In this document: positions 16,999-26,921 of the stretch, piece by piece
Numbering within the stretch: the stretch's first letter is position 1
Layout: each line of letters begins with the position of its first letter
Source of the DNA: Microbacterium sp. ACRRU
Lineage (GTDB): Bacteria > Actinomycetota > Actinomycetes > Actinomycetales > Microbacteriaceae
Length of the DNA stretch: 64,000 nucleotides
Direction of reading: 5' to 3'
Assembly (NCBI RefSeq): GCF_022346945.1
Contig: NZ_JAKRNI010000005.1
Coordinates: 62,001 to 126,000 of the forward strand
Notes under the pieces: generated by a model
Told to the model about the DNA's origin: nothing
Databases searched by the model: none
Seen by the model: the letters and a program-made list of their open reading frames with translations, nothing else
Position numbers and translations under genes: made by a program

Positions 16999-17004
16999 TA
17001 CCCT
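16999..17004 (+). promoter_or_regulatory. -10 element for leaderless MenC/NAAR-like gene
   Basis: TACCCT is six bases from the ATG at 17011. No ribosome binding site is present. Confidence 0.6.
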
Positions 17005-17010
17005 GCCCTC

Positions 17011-18144
17011 ATGCCGCCCCGTACTTCCGCTGCCCCCGTGGTTCTGGATGCCGTCGAGCTCCGCGTCCTGCACATGCCGCTGGTCTCGCCGTTCACGACG
17101 TCGTTCGGCACCGAGACGGTACGCGAGGTCATCGTCGTGCGTGTCGAGACGCCGGACGGCGTCGGGTGGGGAGAGGTCGTCACGTCGGCGGAACCGTTCT
17201 ATTCGAGCGAGTACACGCAGGGCGCCTGGGATGTCCTCACGCGCTTCCTCGCCCCGGCCCTGCTCGAACGCCGCACGCTCGCGCCCGAGGAGGTCGCCGG
17301 CATCCTGTCCCCGGTCGTCGGCCACCGCATGGCCAAGGCGGGCATCGAGCTCGCGGTGATCGATGCGGCGCTGCGCGCCGAGGGGCGCAGCTTCGGGCAG
17401 TACCTCGGCGCCGAGAAGGACCGCGTGCCGTCGGGCGTCTCGGTCGGGATCCAGCGCGACCCCGTGGCGCTCGTCGACGCGGTGGCTGCGTACCTCGACG
17501 AGGGCTACGTGCGCATCAAGATCAAGATCAAGCCGGGTCGCGACGTCGACGACACCGCCGCCGTGCGGGCGGCGTTCGGCGGCATCCCCCTGCAGGTGGA
17601 TGCCAACTCCGCCTACACCCTCGCCGACGCCGAGACGCTGCAACGGCTCGACGCGTTCGACCTGCTGCTCATCGAGCAGCCGCTGCAGGAGGACGATCTC
17701 GTCGACCACGCGGCGCTCGCGAAGCGCCTGCGCACCCCCGTGTGTCTGGACGAGTCGATCGTGTCGGACAAGGCCGCGGCCGACGCCCTGCAGCTCGGGG
17801 CGGCGGCGATCATCAACATCAAGGCGGGACGTGTGGGCGGGTACCTCGAGGCGCTCACGATCCACGACCGGTGCCGGGTCGCCGGGATCCCCGTGTGGTG
17901 CGGCGGCATGCTCGAGACCGGCATCGGGCGGGCGGCGAACGCCGCGCTCGCGGCCCTCCCCGGGTTCACGCTGCCCGGCGACATCTCGGCATCCGCCCGC
18001 TTCTACGACCGCGACATCGTCACCGAGCCCGCCGTGCTCGAGGACGGACACGTGCGCGTCCCCACCGGTCCCGGCCTCGGCGTCGACATCGACGAGGCGG
18101 CGCTCGACGCATTCACCGTGCGGCGGGAACGCCTCTCACGGTGA
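17011..18144 (+). CDS. Enolase-superfamily enzyme: o-succinylbenzoate synthase / N-acylamino acid racemase-like
   Basis: The 377-residue protein has a capping domain (residues 1-140) and a (beta/alpha)7 barrel. Catalytic KIKIKIKPG gives the KxK lysine pair (about residue 171). The metal ligands lie in QVDANSAYTL (Asp), LIEQPL (Glu) and CLDESI (Asp), and INIKAGRVGG supplies the opposite-face lysine. This pattern fits MenC of the second type, which often also racemises N-acylamino acids. No other menaquinone gene is nearby, while a COG3375-like acetyltransferase is, so racemase activity is plausible. The ATG is six bases after TACCCT. Confidence 0.88.
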   Translation: MPPRTSAAPVVLDAVELRVLHMPLVSPFTTSFGTETVREVIVVRVETPDGVGWGEVVTSAEPFYSSEYTQGAWDVLTRFLAPALLERRTLAPEEVAGILSPVVGHRMAKAGIELAVIDAALRAEGRSFGQYLGAEKDRVPSGVSVGIQRDPVALVDAVAAYLDEGYVRIKIKIKPGRDVDDTAAVRAAFGGIPLQVDANSAYTLADAETLQRLDAFDLLLIEQPLQEDDLVDHAALAKRLRTPVCLDESIVSDKAAADALQLGAAAIINIKAGRVGGYLEALTIHDRCRVAGIPVWCGGMLETGIGRAANAALAALPGFTLPGDISASARFYDRDIVTEPAVLEDGHVRVPTGPGLGVDIDEAALDAFTVRRERLSR

Positions 18145-18221
18145 GGGGTGGCGTGGCTCGATAAACTGGATGCCGCGCACTCGCGCTCGCACCCACAGCT
18201 TTCCCGACCATTGGAGCCACC

Positions 18222-19610
18222 GTGGCCGAACAGTCCCGCCTCGACAAGGTCATCTCGCTCGCTCGCCATCGCGGATTCGTGTTCCAGGCCGGTGAGATCT
18301 ACGGCGGTTCGCGTTCGGCATGGGACTACGGCCCCCTCGGCACCGAGCTGAAGGAGAACATCCGCCGGCAGTGGTGGCAGACGTTCGTCCGCGGCCGCGG
18401 CGACATGGTGGGGCTGGACTCCAGCATCATCCTGCCTAAGCGTGTGTGGGAGGCCTCGGGCCACGTCGCGACGTTCACCGACCCGCTGGTCGAGTGCCTG
18501 CATTGCCACAAGCGCTTCCGCGCCGACAACCTCATCGAGGACTTCGAAGCCCGCAAGGGTCGCAAGGCCGAGAACGGCCTCGCGGACGTGCCGTGCCCCA
18601 ACTGCGGCACGAAGGGCCAGTACACCGAGCCGAAGTCGTTCTCCGGCCTCGTGAAGACCTACCTCGGCGTCGTCGACGACGAATCGGGTCTGCACTTCCT
18701 GCGCCCCGAGACCGCGCAGGGCATCTTCGTGAACTTCTCCAACGTGCTCACGGCATCCCGTCGCAAGCCTCCGTTCGGTGTGGGCCAGGTCGGCAAGGCG
18801 TTCCGCAACGAGATCACCCCCGGAAACTTCATCTTCCGCACGCGCGAGTTCGAGCAGATGGAGATCGAGTACTTCACGCCCCCGGCCGAGGCGCAAGAGT
18901 GGTTCGAGCACTGGGTCGAGGCGTGCTGGAACTGGTTCGTCGACCTCGGCATCGACCCCGAGAACATGAAGCGCTTCGATGTCCCGGAAGAGGACCGCGC
19001 GCACTACTCCGCCGGCACGATCGACGTCGAGTACCGCTTCGGCTTCCCGGGCAAGGAGTGGGGCGAGCTCATGGGGGTCGCCAACCGCACCGATTACGAC
19101 CTGAAGAGCCACTCGGATGCCTCGGGCTCGAGCCTGACGTACTTCGACCAGGCCTCGGGCGAGAAGTACACCCCGTACGTCATCGAGCCCTCGTTCGGTC
19201 TGACGCGCGCGATGATGGCGTTCCTCGTCGACGCCTACCGCGAGGAAGAGGTGCCCAATGCCAAGGGCGGCACCGACACCCGCACGGTGCTGAAGCTCGA
19301 CCCGCGCCTGGCGCCCGTGAAGGCCGCCGTGCTCCCGCTTTCGCGCAATGAGCGCCTGTCGCCGCTCGCCCGCGAGGTCGCCGACACGCTGCGCTCGGCC
19401 GGCTGGAACGTCGACTTCGACGACGCCGGTGCGATCGGTCGCCGCTACCGTCGCCAGGACGAGATCGGCACGCCCTACTGCGTCACGGTCGACTTCGACT
19501 CGCTCGACGACAACGCCGTGACCGTCCGCGACCGCGACACGATGGGTCAGGAGCGCATCCCGCTCGACGCGCTCCACGGTTACCTGGCCGAGCGGCTGCG
19601 CGGCGCCTGA
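18222..19610 (+). CDS. glyS: Glycyl-tRNA synthetase (alpha2, archaeal/eukaryal-like type)
   Basis: This is a 462-residue class II synthetase that charges tRNA-Gly in protein synthesis. The features are motif 1 around SAWDYGPLG, the inserted zinc-type CLHCHKRF and CPNCGTKG pair, motif 2 [21 protein letters not shown], and motif 3 [13 protein letters not shown]. The anticodon-binding domain occupies the last 120 residues. The GTG start follows GGAG at 18214. TAAACT (18162-18167) about 50 bp upstream is the likely -10. Confidence 0.98.
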   Translation: MAEQSRLDKVISLARHRGFVFQAGEIYGGSRSAWDYGPLGTELKENIRRQWWQTFVRGRGDMVGLDSSIILPKRVWEASGHVATFTDPLVECLHCHKRFRADNLIEDFEARKGRKAENGLADVPCPNCGTKGQYTEPKSFSGLVKTYLGVVDDESGLHFLRPETAQGIFVNFSNVLTASRRKPPFGVGQVGKAFRNEITPGNFIFRTREFEQMEIEYFTPPAEAQEWFEHWVEACWNWFVDLGIDPENMKRFDVPEEDRAHYSAGTIDVEYRFGFPGKEWGELMGVANRTDYDLKSHSDASGSSLTYFDQASGEKYTPYVIEPSFGLTRAMMAFLVDAYREEEVPNAKGGTDTRTVLKLDPRLAPVKAAVLPLSRNERLSPLAREVADTLRSAGWNVDFDDAGAIGRRYRRQDEIGTPYCVTVDFDSLDDNAVTVRDRDTMGQERIPLDALHGYLAERLRGA

Positions 19611-19663
19611 GGCCGGAGCCGCACCATCGGCTGGTCGACGTCGCCGACGTTTCGGGAGGACCC

Positions 19664-20698
19664 ATGACCTGGCGTATGCCGAGCGAGACCGCTCCGCACA
19701 CTCGCACGTGGATGGCGTTCCCGAGCGAGGGCCCGACCCTCGGAGGAACGGATGCCGAGCGCGAAGCGGGCTACGCGGCCTGGGCCGCGGTCGCCCACGC
19801 CGTCGCGGCGTTCGAGCCGGTCTCGATGCTCGTCGACCCGAGCGAGCTGACCCGTGCCCGCCGGATGCTCGGCGGGGGAATCGAGATCGTCGAGGCTCCG
19901 GTCGACGAGTTCTGGATGCGCGACTCCGGTCCGACCTTCGTCGTCGACCCCGAGCGGCCGGGGGTCCTCGGCGCCGTCGACTGGGTCTTCAACGGCTGGG
20001 GCGACCATGACTGGGCCGTGTGGCAGAAGGCCGCGCAGCACGGCCGGATCGTCGCCGAGGCCGCCGGTGCCGAGCTGACCCCGTCGCTGCTCGTCAACGA
20101 GGGTGGCGGCATCCACGTCGACGGCGAGGGGACCGTGCTGCTGACCGAGACGGTGCAGCTCGACCCGCGCCGCAACCCCTACGCCGACCGCGCGCGCGTC
20201 GAGGCCGAGATGCTCCGCACGATCGGCGCGACGCACGCGGTGTGGCTGCCGCGCGGCCTCACCCGCGATTACGGCGACTTCGGGACGAGCGGCCACGTCG
20301 ACATCGTCGCGACGCTGCCCTCTCCCGGTGTCGTACTCCTCCACGACCAGCAGAACCCCGCGCATCCCGACCACGCCGTGACGCGCGAGCTGCGGGCCTT
20401 CTTCGAGACGCAGACGGATGCCACGGGCCGCCGGTTCACGATCCGCGACCTGCCCGCACCCGCCACCGTGCGCGACGCCGACGGCGACACCGACTGGAGC
20501 TACGTCAACCACCTCGTCGTCAACGGCGGAGTCATCGCCTGCGGCTTCGGCGAGGAGGAAGCGGATGCCACGGCCCGCGGCATCCTCGAGGAGGTGTACC
20601 CGGGTCGCCGGGTCGTGACGGTCGACGCCCGCGAGATCTTCGCGCGGGGCGGCGGCATCCACTGCATCACGCAGCAGCAGCCGGCGGTGACCGCGTGA
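19664..20698 (+). CDS. aguA: Agmatine deiminase / peptidylarginine deiminase-like enzyme
   Basis: The 344-residue guanidine-modifying enzyme carries the family signatures EFWMRDSGPTFVV (about residue 87), LLVNEGGGIHVDGEG (about 145), GTSGHVDIVA (about 207) and the C-terminal GGGIHCITQQQP with the catalytic cysteine (about 332). It converts agmatine to N-carbamoylputrescine in polyamine synthesis or arginine catabolism. GGGAGGA precedes the ATG. Its stop overlaps the start of the amidase gene, so the two are translationally coupled and probably act in one pathway. Confidence 0.93.
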   Translation: MTWRMPSETAPHTRTWMAFPSEGPTLGGTDAEREAGYAAWAAVAHAVAAFEPVSMLVDPSELTRARRMLGGGIEIVEAPVDEFWMRDSGPTFVVDPERPGVLGAVDWVFNGWGDHDWAVWQKAAQHGRIVAEAAGAELTPSLLVNEGGGIHVDGEGTVLLTETVQLDPRRNPYADRARVEAEMLRTIGATHAVWLPRGLTRDYGDFGTSGHVDIVATLPSPGVVLLHDQQNPAHPDHAVTRELRAFFETQTDATGRRFTIRDLPAPATVRDADGDTDWSYVNHLVVNGGVIACGFGEEEADATARGILEEVYPGRRVVTVDAREIFARGGGIHCITQQQPAVTA

Positions 20699-22386
20699 TC
20701 GATGTGGTCGAGGCCTCCATCGCCGATCTCGCCGCCGCGCTCGCCGAGGGCCGCACCACCGCCGTCGAGCTCGTCGAGGCGCACCTCGCGCGCATCGACG
20801 CGTACGACGGTCCCGACACCGCGACGAAGCTCAACGCCGTCGTGGTCCGCAATCCCGACGCGCTCGTCGAGGCCGCGGAGTCGGATGCCCGTCGCGCGGC
20901 CGGCCAGGCGCGGGGGCTGCTCGACGGCATCCCGTACACCGCGAAAGACAGCTACATGGTGCGGGGCCTCACCGTCGCCGCCGGGAGCCCCGCGTTCGCC
21001 GACCTCGTCGCGGCGGACGATGCGTTCACGATCGCCCGGCTGCGCGAGGCGGGGGCCATCTGCCTGGGGCTGACGAACATGCCCCCGATGGCCAACGGCG
21101 GTATGCAGCGCGGGCTGTACGGACGCGCCGAGAGCCCCTACAACGCCGAGTACCTGACGTCGGCGTTCGCGTCGGGGTCGTCGAACGGCTCGGGAACGGC
21201 GACCGCCTCGTCGTTCGGCGTGTTCGGCCTGGGCGAGGAGACGTGGTCGAGCGGCCGCGCCCCGGCGGCCTGCAACGGCCTGTGCGCGTACACCCCGTCG
21301 CGCGGCATGATCTCGGTGCGCGGCAACTGGCCGCTCGTACCGACCATGGACGTGGTCGTGCCGCACACCCGCTCGATGGCCGACCTGCTCGCGGTGCTCG
21401 ACGTCATCGTCGCCGACGATTCCGAGACGCGCGGCGACTTCTGGCGCGCGCAGCCGTGGATCCAGCTGCCGGCCGCGTCGGACGTGCGGCCGCCGTCGTT
21501 CGCCGAGCTTGCCGGCCGACCTTCGCTGCGGGGCAAGCGCATCGGCATCCCGCGCATGTTCGTCGGCACCGACCCGCTCGCGGGCACGGGCCCCCGTGGC
21601 GTCGGCGGGCCGACCGGCGAGCGGATCGTGCCGCGCCCGTCGCTGCTCGACCTGTGGGCGGTCGCGCGGGCCGACCTCGAGGCGGCGGGCGCGATCGTGG
21701 TCGACTGCGATTTCCCGCTCGTGAGCAACTACGAGGGTGATCGTCCGGGAGCGCCGACGATCCGGACGCGGGGTCTGGTGTCGGAGGAGTTCCTCCACCG
21801 CGAGATCGTCGATCTGTCGGCGTGGGCGTGGGATGACTTCCTGCGCGCGAACGGACACCCCGGTCTGGCGTCGGTGGACGGTGCGGCGATCTTCCCGCAC
21901 CCCGAGGGTGCGCTGCCCGACCGGTACACGGGCTTCGACGACGACATCGCCGAGTACCCCGCGCACGTCCGCGCGCACCCGGTGTCGTCGTTCACCGAGA
22001 TCCCGCATCTGGCCGAAGGGCTCGAGGGTCTGGAAGAGACCCGCCGCCGCGATCTGGAGGAGTGGATGGATACCAACGGCCTCGCCGCCGTGGTCTTCCC
22101 GACGCTCAGCGATGTGGCGCCCGCCGACGCCGACGTGAAAGCGGCGTCGGCCGACATCGCGTGGCGCAACGGCGTCTGGGTGGCGACGGGCAACCTCGCG
22201 ATCCGCCACTGCGGCGTGCCGACGGTGACGGTGCCCCTGGGGACGCTGCCGGACATCGGGATGCCGACGGGCCTGACGTTCGCGGGACGCGCGTACGACG
22301 ACGCGGCGTTGCTGTCGATGGCCGCGGCGTTCGAGGCGCTGCGCCCGCGGCGGACGCCACCGCCGCGGACGCCGACGCTGGAGTAA
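20695..22386 (+). CDS. Amidase-signature-family hydrolase, atypical active-site loop
   Basis: The 563-residue protein starts at a GTG that overlaps the deiminase stop (GTGA). The catalytic lysine lies in YTAKDSYMVRG (about residue 83). The cis-serine region reads SGSSNGSGTAT (about 160). The nucleophile loop, normally TGGSIR, reads TWSSGR (about 185), so the oxyanion-hole glycines are replaced. Family members cleave amides and carbamoyl groups. Coupling to agmatine deiminase suggests it acts on N-carbamoylputrescine or a related product in place of the nitrilase-type AguB; this is inference. Confidence 0.85.
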   Translation: MIDVVEASIADLAAALAEGRTTAVELVEAHLARIDAYDGPDTATKLNAVVVRNPDALVEAAESDARRAAGQARGLLDGIPYTAKDSYMVRGLTVAAGSPAFADLVAADDAFTIARLREAGAICLGLTNMPPMANGGMQRGLYGRAESPYNAEYLTSAFASGSSNGSGTATASSFGVFGLGEETWSSGRAPAACNGLCAYTPSRGMISVRGNWPLVPTMDVVVPHTRSMADLLAVLDVIVADDSETRGDFWRAQPWIQLPAASDVRPPSFAELAGRPSLRGKRIGIPRMFVGTDPLAGTGPRGVGGPTGERIVPRPSLLDLWAVARADLEAAGAIVVDCDFPLVSNYEGDRPGAPTIRTRGLVSEEFLHREIVDLSAWAWDDFLRANGHPGLASVDGAAIFPHPEGALPDRYTGFDDDIAEYPAHVRAHPVSSFTEIPHLAEGLEGLEETRRRDLEEWMDTNGLAAVVFPTLSDVAPADADVKAASADIAWRNGVWVATGNLAIRHCGVPTVTVPLGTLPDIGMPTGLTFAGRAYDDAALLSMAAAFEALRPRRTPPPRTPTLE

Positions 22387-22409
22387 AGGGGGGGGCGGGC
22401 CGGGGCGCG

Positions 22410-22452
22410 ATCCGTGCAGCGGGGCGGACAACGCGCGCCCCGGTGCACGGAT
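22410..22452. repeat. Intergenic near-palindrome between convergent genes
   Basis: ATCCGTGCAGCGGGGC (22410-22425) and GCCCCGGTGCACGGAT (22437-22452) pair at 15 of 16 positions around an 11-base loop. The gap separates the amidase from the end of the T7SS operon, so a bidirectional terminator role is plausible. Confidence 0.7.
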
Positions 22453-22480
22453 GGTGCCCGGTGCCGGCCGAAGCCGGGTG

Positions 22481-22843
22481 TCAGCCCAGGTGCGCGGCCA
22501 CCCCGCCCCGGGCGGCAGCCGCGGCGTCGATGAGCCGCACGCCGATGACGCCCTCGGGCTCCCACGTCACGAAGCAGTCCGTCGACCACCGGGCGTCGGC
22601 GGCCACTTCCACGGCGCCGTAGACGCGGGCGAGTTCCGCGGCCGGCGGGGTCAGCCGCGGCCGGAGCGCGGTCAGCACGACCCGTTCCGCCATGACCACC
22701 TGGGCTGCGGCACCGTCGTCGACGGGACGGATCTCGACGGGCGTCGCGGCGAGTTCCTCAGGCGTGAGCACGGTGGAGACCGCCTCGGCGAGCGCGTCGA
22801 TGTCGATCGGTTCGCGCGTGAACGCGACGCTGCTACGGGGCAC
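22481..22843 (-). CDS. Unknown protein, last gene of the T7SS operon
   Basis: The 120-residue protein has mixed alpha/beta content, no signal and no membrane helix. It begins 11 bp inside the end of eccC, so it is translationally coupled to it. No family is recognised. Its position suggests a small accessory or chaperone-like role in secretion; that is only inferred from the operon. Confidence 0.65.
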   Translation of the reverse strand: MPRSSVAFTREPIDIDALAEAVSTVLTPEELAATPVEIRPVDDGAAAQVVMAERVVLTALRPRLTPPAAELARVYGAVEVAADARWSTDCFVTWEPEGVIGVRLIDAAAAARGGVAAHLG

Positions 22844-25800
22844 GGTTGTCTCTCCTTCGTCGGGTCAGGGGCAGCTCCTCGCCATCCGAGGACGCTGCGG
22901 GAGCGGGCGCCGGGGTGGGAAGCACCTCCCGCGTCGTCTCGTCCACGGCATCTGCCTCATCGGCGTCCGTCGCGGGCACGGCCTGCGCCGCCGCCCCCAC
23001 CGCCGAAGCGCTCGAGCCCTCGACCTCGACGGCGATGAAGTTCGCCACCTGCACGAGGGTCGGACGCTCACCACGACGGGCGAGACGACCGCGGCCGGCG
23101 ATCATGGGCTCGGCATACAGCTTGGGCAGCAGCGCACCCTCGGAGCGGTCGCCCGACATGATCAACGCGGTGCCGCCGGTGTCGCGGATGCCCTGCAGCG
23201 CCACGTCGAACATCGCCCGCGACGCGCCCGCGACCGGACGGCTCACCACGACGTTGAGGCGCAGGTCGCGTGCCGACGCGAGGTAGGGGAGCAGCGGCCG
23301 CAGCGGTTCGGTGCCGCCGGCGGCGAGGATGTCGAAGTCGTCGGCGATCACGAGGATCCGGGGGCCGGCGTCACGGTCGGTGGCGCGCTTCTCGAGCTCG
23401 ACCGCGATCGATTCGGCCAGCAGCCGCGCCTGCCTCCCCGACGACGCGTGGCCGCCGAGGTAGGCATCGGGGATCTCGGATGCCAGCTCCCCGCGCGCGT
23501 CCATGAGGGCGACGACCAGCTCCTCGGCGGAGTGCCGGTCGATCGCTCCCTGCACGATGCCGCGGAGCAGCGTCGTCTTGCCGCAGCGGCTGTCGCCCAG
23601 GACGAGCAGGTGCGGGTCGCGCGTGACGAGGTCGAGGGACACGGGCTGCATCGTGTCCTGGCGCAGGCCCAGGGGCACGGCATCCGGTTCGTCGATCGCG
23701 TCGGGCAGCTCGGACGGCGACAGCACCTCGGGCAGCAGCCGGATGGGCGCCGCGCCCTGACCGCCCCAGCGGGCCGCGCTCTCGCGCGCGAGCTGCTCGA
23801 GCGCTTCGCCGGTGTCGCCGTCGTCGACCTCTTCGAGCAGTGGCAGCGCGACCTGCGCGAACAGCTTCTCGTCGGTGAGCACGCGGCCGGGCTCGTCCGC
23901 CCGGAGCGTCTGCGAGAGCTTGCGCGCGATCTGCGAGTCGGCCGGGTCGTTGAGCTTGAGCTCGAGACGCGTGCCGATGAGTCCCTGCAGGTTCATGCGC
24001 AGTTCGTTCCAGCGCGACAGGGCGACGACGACGTGGATGCCGAAGCTGCCGCCGCGTTCGAGCAGCTGCGCGAGCGGGGTCTCGAGGTCTTCGAAGTCCT
24101 GGCGCAGGGCCCCGAGCCCGTCGACGAGCAGCACGACGTCGGCGCTCGGCAGGTCGGGCAGGCGTCCGTCGGCGTGCTGGCGGCGCATGTCGGCGAGGGA
24201 GTCGAGACCGTGATCGCGGAACACCCGCTCACGGACGGCGAGCATGCCGGTGAGCTCTTCGAGCAGACGCGTGAGACGCTCCCGACTGCCGCGCGTGGCG
24301 ACGCCACCGACGTGAGGGAACGGCTCGATACGGGCGAGACCACCACCGGTGAGGTCCATGCCGTAGATGCTCACCTGGCGCGGCGAGTGCGTGAACGACA
24401 GCGACGCGGCGAGCGTGCGCAGGAACATCGACCGGCCCGACTGAGGTGCGCCGGTGATCGACACGTGACCGCCCGAGCGGGTGAGGTCCAGCATCCACGG
24501 CGACTGCGTCTGCTTCGACGGGTCGTCGACGAGACCCATCGGCGCGCGGAGCGTCCCGGCGCCGTCGGCCTGCGGCAGCACGCCGCCGAGCGTCAGCACG
24601 GGCGGGAGCGGCGGCAGCCACACCGGTCGCGTGCGGGCGATGCCGCGCGCGAGACGCGACGTCGCCGCCTGCACGAGGGTCCGGCCCGTGGTCGGGGTCT
24701 CGGGTTCGGCGCTGTCGATCTGCTCGGTCTCGGGCGTCTCGTCGGGCAGGTCGTACGCGGGCAGCCGCAGCACGGGCGGGGCGTCGTCGTGCCGCGGACC
24801 GGATTCGACCGGGTCGGGCACGGGGCCCGACACGTACCCCGCGCGGAACCTCGTGTAGACCGACGTGTCGACCTTGAGGTAGCCGAAGCCGGGGATCGCC
24901 GGCAGGTGGAACGCGTCGGGGGTGTCGAGCACCACGGCCGACTCCGACTCCGAGAAGGTGCGCAGGCCGATCCGGTACGACAGGTACGTGTCGAGGCCGC
25001 GCAGGCGTCCGCCTTCGATGCGCTGGCTCGACAGCAGCAGGTGCACGCCGATCGAGCGGCCGATGCGTCCGATCGTCAGCAGCAGCTCGACGAAGTCGGG
25101 CTCCGCCGTGAGCAGTTCGCCGAACTCGTCGATCACCAGGAACAGGTGCGGCAGCGCGGGCAGCTCGGGGCGATCGCGCCGCATCTGCCGGTAGTGACCG
25201 ATGGATGCCGCGTTCCCGGCATCCTTCAACAGGCGCTGGCGGCGTACGACCTCGCCCTGGATGCTCGCGCGGGCGCGCTCGGTCAGCTGCGGGTCGTCGG
25301 CGAGGTTGTCGATGATGCCCGCGACGTGCGGGAGGCGCGAGAACGGTGCGAACGCCGCGCCGCCCTTGTAGTCGACGAGGATCATGCTCAGGTCGTCGGG
25401 GGAGTGCGTCAGCGCCAGGCCCAGGATGAGCGTGCGCAGCAGCTCGCTCTTTCCCGAGCCGGTCGCGCCGATGCAGATGCCGTGCGGCCCCATGCCGAGC
25501 TGTGCGGACTCCTTCAGGTCGAGCAGCACCGGACCGCCCTGGTCGTCGACGCCGATCGGCACACGCAGGAACTCCGCGGCGCTGCGCGTGCGCCACGCGG
25601 CGGAGGTGTCGATGGCATCCACGTCGGCGACACCCAGGAGCTGCGTCACATCGGGGGCGAGGGCCGTCCCGGTGTCCTGCGCCGAGGTGCGCGTGAGACG
25701 CAACCCCGCCAGAGGACGGGCGACCACGTCGAGCGCGGCGGGAGTGACGGGGTCGATCCGGATGCCGGTGATCGCCGCCTCACCTGCACCGGGCGTCTCG

Positions 25801-26921
25801 ATGGTCGCGGTACCGGCGTCGACCGTGACACGGACGGCGACCGAGGTCGGCTCCTTGAGGCGGTCGTCGACCAGGTGCACGACGGTGACCCCCAGTGCGG
25901 TGAGGTCGAGAGCGGCATCCAGACGGGGCACCGGAGACGCGGCGTGATCGGCCTCATCGACGAAGATCACGAGACGCCCCGGCTTGGTCTTGCGCCCCGC
26001 ACGGCGGGAGGCGGCGGCGGTCGCCACGCGGTCGCGCAGCTCGTCGCGCAGTAGGGACAGCAGCTCGGGCAGGCTCGGCGCGACGCGCCGCGCCATGACG
26101 GCGCCGGCGGGCGGGGTGTCGCCGGAGAGGTGGGGCAGCAGGTCGAGTCCGTGCCAGTCGTCGCGCTGCGCGGGAGCGATGGCTGCGGCGATGTGAACGT
26201 CGTCGGGCGAGTGGAACGCCGCGATCTGCGCCGCGAGCGCCCGTGCGACGCGCAGAGTGTCGGGCCGTGCGCCGACGATCGACACCTGCCCGCCGCGCTC
26301 GAGGTCGACGGTCGCCGGCATCCCCTGCGCGACCCCGGCGAGGCGCACCATGCGCTCGGCGGACTCCCGCATCACCGGGTCGAACGGCTGCACCGGGTTC
26401 TGCTCGGGCGGCAGCGCCACCTCGACCGCGCGCAGGTCGCCCGTGCCGATGCGGACGCGGAGGAAATCGGCATCCCCCGGTCGCCGTTCCCAGCGCCGGG
26501 CGGGGTCGGACGCGATCTCGACGAGCGCGCCGGGCGAGGGGTGCAGGGCCAGAGCGGCGGTGCGCTGGGCGTCGGCGGTCTGCCGGACCGCCTCGCGCGT
26601 CTCCTCGAGGTAGTCGAGGTAGCGCTCGCGCTGCACGCGGCGCTGCCGGGCGGCGTTGCCGCGCTGCGTGAGCGCCATGCCGAGGCCGCCGACGAGTGCG
26701 ACGACGAGGATGACAGCGCCCACCACGACCATGATCGGGTTGTTGCGCAGCAGCACGATCATCGTGATCGACGAGAGGCTGCCCACGATCGGCAGCAGCG
26801 ACTGCAGCGGGAACCCCGTCGCGCCTTCGCCGATCGGCGGCGGGGGCGCGAGGACGACATCGGGTGCGGGTTCGACGGCCTCGCTGATCCGCGCGGGGCG
26901 GTGGACGATGCGGACGGTCAT
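22833..26921 (-). CDS. eccC: Type VII secretion ATPase EccC (single chain)
   Basis: The 1,362-residue FtsK/SpoIIIE-type motor has two membrane helices at about residues 45-85 and three ATPase domains. Walker A sequences are GATGSGKSELLRT (about 484), GAPQSGRSMFLRT (about 822, Lys replaced by Arg) and GDSRCGKTTLLRG (about 1105). Walker B of the first domain reads LFLVIDEFGELL (about 592). The first domain, next to the membrane, is canonical and should power export of WXG100 substrates. The ATG overlaps the stop of the MinD-like gene, and the next small gene overlaps its end. Confidence 0.96.
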   Translation of the reverse strand: MTVRIVHRPARISEAVEPAPDVVLAPPPPIGEGATGFPLQSLLPIVGSLSSITMIVLLRNNPIMVVVGAVILVVALVGGLGMALTQRGNAARQRRVQRERYLDYLEETREAVRQTADAQRTAALALHPSPGALVEIASDPARRWERRPGDADFLRVRIGTGDLRAVEVALPPEQNPVQPFDPVMRESAERMVRLAGVAQGMPATVDLERGGQVSIVGARPDTLRVARALAAQIAAFHSPDDVHIAAAIAPAQRDDWHGLDLLPHLSGDTPPAGAVMARRVAPSLPELLSLLRDELRDRVATAAASRRAGRKTKPGRLVIFVDEADHAASPVPRLDAALDLTALGVTVVHLVDDRLKEPTSVAVRVTVDAGTATIETPGAGEAAITGIRIDPVTPAALDVVARPLAGLRLTRTSAQDTGTALAPDVTQLLGVADVDAIDTSAAWRTRSAAEFLRVPIGVDDQGGPVLLDLKESAQLGMGPHGICIGATGSGKSELLRTLILGLALTHSPDDLSMILVDYKGGAAFAPFSRLPHVAGIIDNLADDPQLTERARASIQGEVVRRQRLLKDAGNAASIGHYRQMRRDRPELPALPHLFLVIDEFGELLTAEPDFVELLLTIGRIGRSIGVHLLLSSQRIEGGRLRGLDTYLSYRIGLRTFSESESAVVLDTPDAFHLPAIPGFGYLKVDTSVYTRFRAGYVSGPVPDPVESGPRHDDAPPVLRLPAYDLPDETPETEQIDSAEPETPTTGRTLVQAATSRLARGIARTRPVWLPPLPPVLTLGGVLPQADGAGTLRAPMGLVDDPSKQTQSPWMLDLTRSGGHVSITGAPQSGRSMFLRTLAASLSFTHSPRQVSIYGMDLTGGGLARIEPFPHVGGVATRGSRERLTRLLEELTGMLAVRERVFRDHGLDSLADMRRQHADGRLPDLPSADVVLLVDGLGALRQDFEDLETPLAQLLERGGSFGIHVVVALSRWNELRMNLQGLIGTRLELKLNDPADSQIARKLSQTLRADEPGRVLTDEKLFAQVALPLLEEVDDGDTGEALEQLARESAARWGGQGAAPIRLLPEVLSPSELPDAIDEPDAVPLGLRQDTMQPVSLDLVTRDPHLLVLGDSRCGKTTLLRGIVQGAIDRHSAEELVVALMDARGELASEIPDAYLGGHASSGRQARLLAESIAVELEKRATDRDAGPRILVIADDFDILAAGGTEPLRPLLPYLASARDLRLNVVVSRPVAGASRAMFDVALQGIRDTGGTALIMSGDRSEGALLPKLYAEPMIAGRGRLARRGERPTLVQVANFIAVEVEGSSASAVGAAAQAVPATDADEADAVDETTREVLPTPAPAPAASSDGEELPLTRRRRDNRAP

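Larger units (their letters stand above)
16556..17010. other. 455-bp divergent non-coding gap with three long repeats
   Basis: No credible gene lies between the SDR and MenC-like starts. The open frames here are extensions of the downstream gene and contain the same repeated words. The gap holds three ~84-bp repeats (listed separately), the SDR -10 at 16563-16568 and the MenC-like -10 at 16999-17004. Confidence 0.7.

Noticed and set aside
16597..17010. N-terminal extension of the MenC-like gene through the repeats
   Set aside because: The translated extension is made of repeat words (for example ELCGGSG) in all copies. The ATG at 17011 has a leaderless -10 and fits the family start.
22692..26054. 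1,120-residue plus-strand open frame opposite eccC
   Set aside because: EccC has three intact Walker A motifs on the minus strand; the antisense frame is low-complexity and has no motif.
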